From an uncultured Elusimicrobiales bacterium (lineage in GTDB: Bacteria > Elusimicrobiota > Elusimicrobia > Elusimicrobiales > Elusimicrobiaceae): a stretch of 64,000 nucleotides of DNA. The first letter of the stretch is position 1. The number at the start of each line of letters is the position of its first letter. Both the position numbers and the translations under genes were made by a program. The DNA is taken from contig CALUXE010000001.1 of NCBI GenBank assembly GCA_944324675.1, forward strand, positions 192,869 through 256,868, written 5' to 3'. The notes under the pieces are model-generated. The model was not told the origin of the DNA and did not search any database. It saw only the letters and a list, made by a program, of their open reading frames with translations. Shown one piece after another: positions 63,301 through 64,000 of this stretch.

Positions 63301-64000
63301 GATATCCCGTCTTCTCGGCTATTAAATTTACTATCTCTTCCGTTACCGAGGCCTCGTCAAGTTTCTTGGCGGGCGCCGCCACGGGAGCAGGCTGAACAAC
63401 AGGGGCTGAGGGCTGTGCCGGCTGTACGGGTTGTACAGGCTGTACAACGGGAGCCGCTACCGTTTGTACGGGAGCCGCTTGCGCAGGTGCGGACGCCGCT
63501 GACGCGCTTAAAGCATAGTTAATACAATGCCTTATAGTCGGGTAATCCTTAAGCTGTACGCCTTCGGCTTGAGGCAGATTATACATCTCCCTCATAGCGG
63601 CGAACAGTTCCGCCTGTTTTACCGTATCTATGCCCAAATCCGCCTCCATATCGAGGTCGAGCTCAAGCATATCTTTCGGATATCCCGTCTTCTCGGCTAT
63701 TAAATTTACTATCTCTTCCGTTACCGAGGCCTCGTCAAGTTTCTTGGCGGGCGCCGCCACGGGAGCAGGCTGAACAACAGGGGCTGAGGGCTGTACCGGT
63801 TGTATGGGTTGTACAGGCTGTACAACGGGAGCTGCTACCGTTTGTACAGGCGCGGACGCAGGCTGTACGGCTGGAGCCGCTTGCGCAGGGGCGGACGCCG
63901 CTGACGCGCTTAAAGCATAGTTGATACAATGCCTTATAGTCGGGTAATCCTTAAGCTGTACGCCTTCGGCTTGAGGCAGATTATACATCTCCCTCATAGC
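60359..64000 (-). CDS. PfaA-like polyunsaturated fatty acid/polyketide synthase, 3' part
   Basis: At least 1213 residues, N-terminus beyond the right edge (the frame stays open), so any ketosynthase or acyltransferase domains are not seen. From the edge inward: the end of one carrier domain (residues 1-33), then two complete carrier domains (about residues 88-166 and 214-292), joined by Pro/Ala/Val/Gln-rich linkers; a structural half (about 345-590), then a ketoreductase domain (about 597-890) with TGAGRGLG and the catalytic SSIAG and SDYASAND; then a dehydratase-type double hotdog (about 935-1199) with DHAIAGTPYVPG. This order matches the C-terminal half of PfaA. Each complete carrier domain has LGIDTVKQ, with threonine where serine is expected. 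The second dehydratase motif reads PMLIEACFQ, with glutamate where aspartate is usual. It is followed 51 bases later by a phosphopantetheinyl transferase gene. Confidence 0.9.
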   Translation of the reverse strand, partial: AMREMYNLPQAEGVQLKDYPTIRHCINYALSASAASAPAQAAPAVQPASAPVQTVAAPVVQPVQPIQPVQPSAPVVQPAPVAAPAKKLDEASVTEEIVNLIAEKTGYPKDMLELDLDMEADLGIDTVKQAELFAAMREMYNLPQAEGVQLKDYPTIRHCINYALSASAASAPAQAAPVQTVAAPVVQPVQPVQPAQPSAPVVQPAPVAAPAKKLDEASVTEEIVNLIAEKTGYPKDMLELDLDMEADLGIDTVKQAELFAAMREMYNLPQAEGVQLKDYPTIRHCINYALSASAASAPAQAASAVQPASAPVQAVAAPAVQPVQPIQPVQPSAPVVQPAPVAAPSEPKQYEGEDSHNKKLRFVPTLVDAPLSAEANRRLSADRTVLIFSDSAALTRAYVDAFKAQGVKTHIFTTLKTRSKNTTIVNWDSLEETTAALEQYSKENPGQVQGIVYLLPCSIKKFDKKINPHADLTKFLMPLFMACKTFVKDMSKRDDADTFLSVVFKVDGAFAYKTKEAISPTIGSVCGAATCLRKDFYEIGGVFTKIMDFEPTAEAEYMAEKTVYELLKGDDRAMISYYQGKRSTMFSLPRKLNMSKKHMDLTGKTVAFTGAGRGLGAILSQKLASQYKARVLILDIIELTDKTPYWATLNEAELKELKNKMWLEMKADKTVRATPIMLERAFGKVKDSITLYKNMQKIKALGGDVDYYQCDVTNGSMMKDVVTRIKAKYGKVDGLIHFAGFERSKLFTDKTTDEYYRTFDIKATSAAAFVSLNFVKDTGFYAFASSIAGKYGNLGQSDYASANDFLAKLCISLQNQGQRALSVDMSAYASVGMGVRPGVVEFLTSQGLKFVDPYDGMQIFLNEIVYGRVPEIVLTDDLGSLDWDKQIRINDPFILEEEPEEGGGTPSGGNAQGGAPAAMEEPAQAVKQPQNETENFFLGEVKSLAAGKEIAAENTFNAEYPFLSDHAIAGTPYVPGVMGIETFMETASLLEGRTPQGLEDVHFYLPIKLLRRRPQAVRIKGVNDSGKVFMEIESDFINSKGVKMGSTRRHFTARVLEHFESKWNQYKDKVNLGGGEMAVSKEEIYSKYFHGPSFQVLGGIMKLDENAVLGIYEKPSQVLFHDGPKHLIAYPMLIEACFQTCGYRDLAIENRMTLPDSIGKVYIHGKGEAPNKLYTLAVFTGKNIEGKSMYDGFVFDENGKLWIELSDYQMIGQ
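62970..64000 (-). repeat. Tandem DNA repeat encoding carrier domains and linkers
   Basis: Near-identical tandem units recur with CTGACGCGCTT at 63121, 63499 and 63901, giving periods of 378 and 402 bases (126 and 134 codons, in frame). Each unit is a carrier domain plus a Pro/Ala/Val/Gln linker; the domains match closely, and the linkers differ in length and in a few substitutions. The array continues past the right edge. Confidence 0.9.

Noticed and set aside
62970..64000. CRISPR-like or non-coding satellite array
   Set aside because: The repeats are 378 and 402 bases, in frame and encode carrier domains with linkers.

Overview
The window looks like chromosomal DNA of an anaerobic, diderm (outer-membrane) bacterium with a GC content that by eye is in the mid 40s. 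Evidence for a diderm is an LptE-like lipoprotein in the leuS-lptE-holA order and several lipobox proteins. Evidence for anaerobic life is an acyl-CoA dehydrogenase with EtfB and a ferredoxin-fused EtfA, phosphate butyryltransferase/butyrate kinase, an NfnAB-type transhydrogenase pair and an L-cysteine desulfidase-like enzyme. The gene mix (GH57/DUF3536, SpoVG, a PUFA-synthase-like megaenzyme) reminds me of Elusimicrobiota, perhaps a gut relative of Elusimicrobium. That is an inference at about 0.5 confidence; no rRNA gene is present to settle it. No insertion sequence, phage, CRISPR array or replication origin was seen.

Layout. 0.03-0.4 kb: a candidate minus-strand promoter reading out of the window and a small DUF167 gene. 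0.5-14.85 kb: one very compact minus-strand array of eleven genes, from a TTGACA promoter at 14.8 kb to a strong terminator at 0.53 kb. It encodes a 1701-residue coiled-coil protein, Ddl, a membrane protein, RlmN, a lipoprotein, QueC, a secreted coiled-coil protein, a sensor histidine kinase, DUF3307, a DnaQ-type exonuclease and GpmI. 14.9-24.9 kb: minus-strand housekeeping genes folC, murA, prmC, prfA, rpmE, rho, coaE and polA. 25.0-32.5 kb: trxA diverges from a plus-strand set (MORN-repeat protein, ispE, spoVG, tRNA-Gln, a Bax-inhibitor-1 family protein), followed by the acyl-CoA dehydrogenase-EtfB-EtfA operon. 32.6-40.5 kb: minus-strand genes for a SEC-C protein, an AAA ATPase, an M23 peptidase, Ptb-Buk, an anchored surface protein, a TrmJ-like methyltransferase, CyuA and RadC. 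40.5-45.6 kb: lpdA, a CNT nucleoside transporter, YajQ, a TPR protein and a 50-residue lipoprotein. 45.6-53.3 kb: tRNA-Arg, rpsT, holA, lptE, leuS, a short uvrC and a PIN-PhoH gene. 53.3-58.0 kb: a GH57 enzyme and an NfnB-NfnA pair. 58.0-64.0 kb: a biotin-dependent carboxyltransferase, a phosphopantetheinyl transferase and the 3' part of a PfaA-like synthase that runs off the right edge.

Themes. Acyl-CoA reduction (dehydrogenase plus Etf) and Ptb-Buk together suggest a butyrate or related short-chain acid branch; thiolase, hydroxyacyl-CoA dehydrogenase and crotonase are not in the window. The NfnAB pair would balance NADH, NADPH and ferredoxin. The synthase, phosphopantetheinyl transferase and carboxyltransferase form a plausible acyl-chain biosynthesis operon. 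Both complete carrier domains in view have threonine where the phosphopantetheine-accepting serine is expected, the most surprising single observation here. Other oddities are a DNA polymerase I whose proofreading domain has lost its catalytic residues, a UvrC without the C-terminal HhH domain and with a probable TTG start, a Rho with a disordered N-terminal extension, and the very large coiled-coil protein heading the 14-kb gene array.
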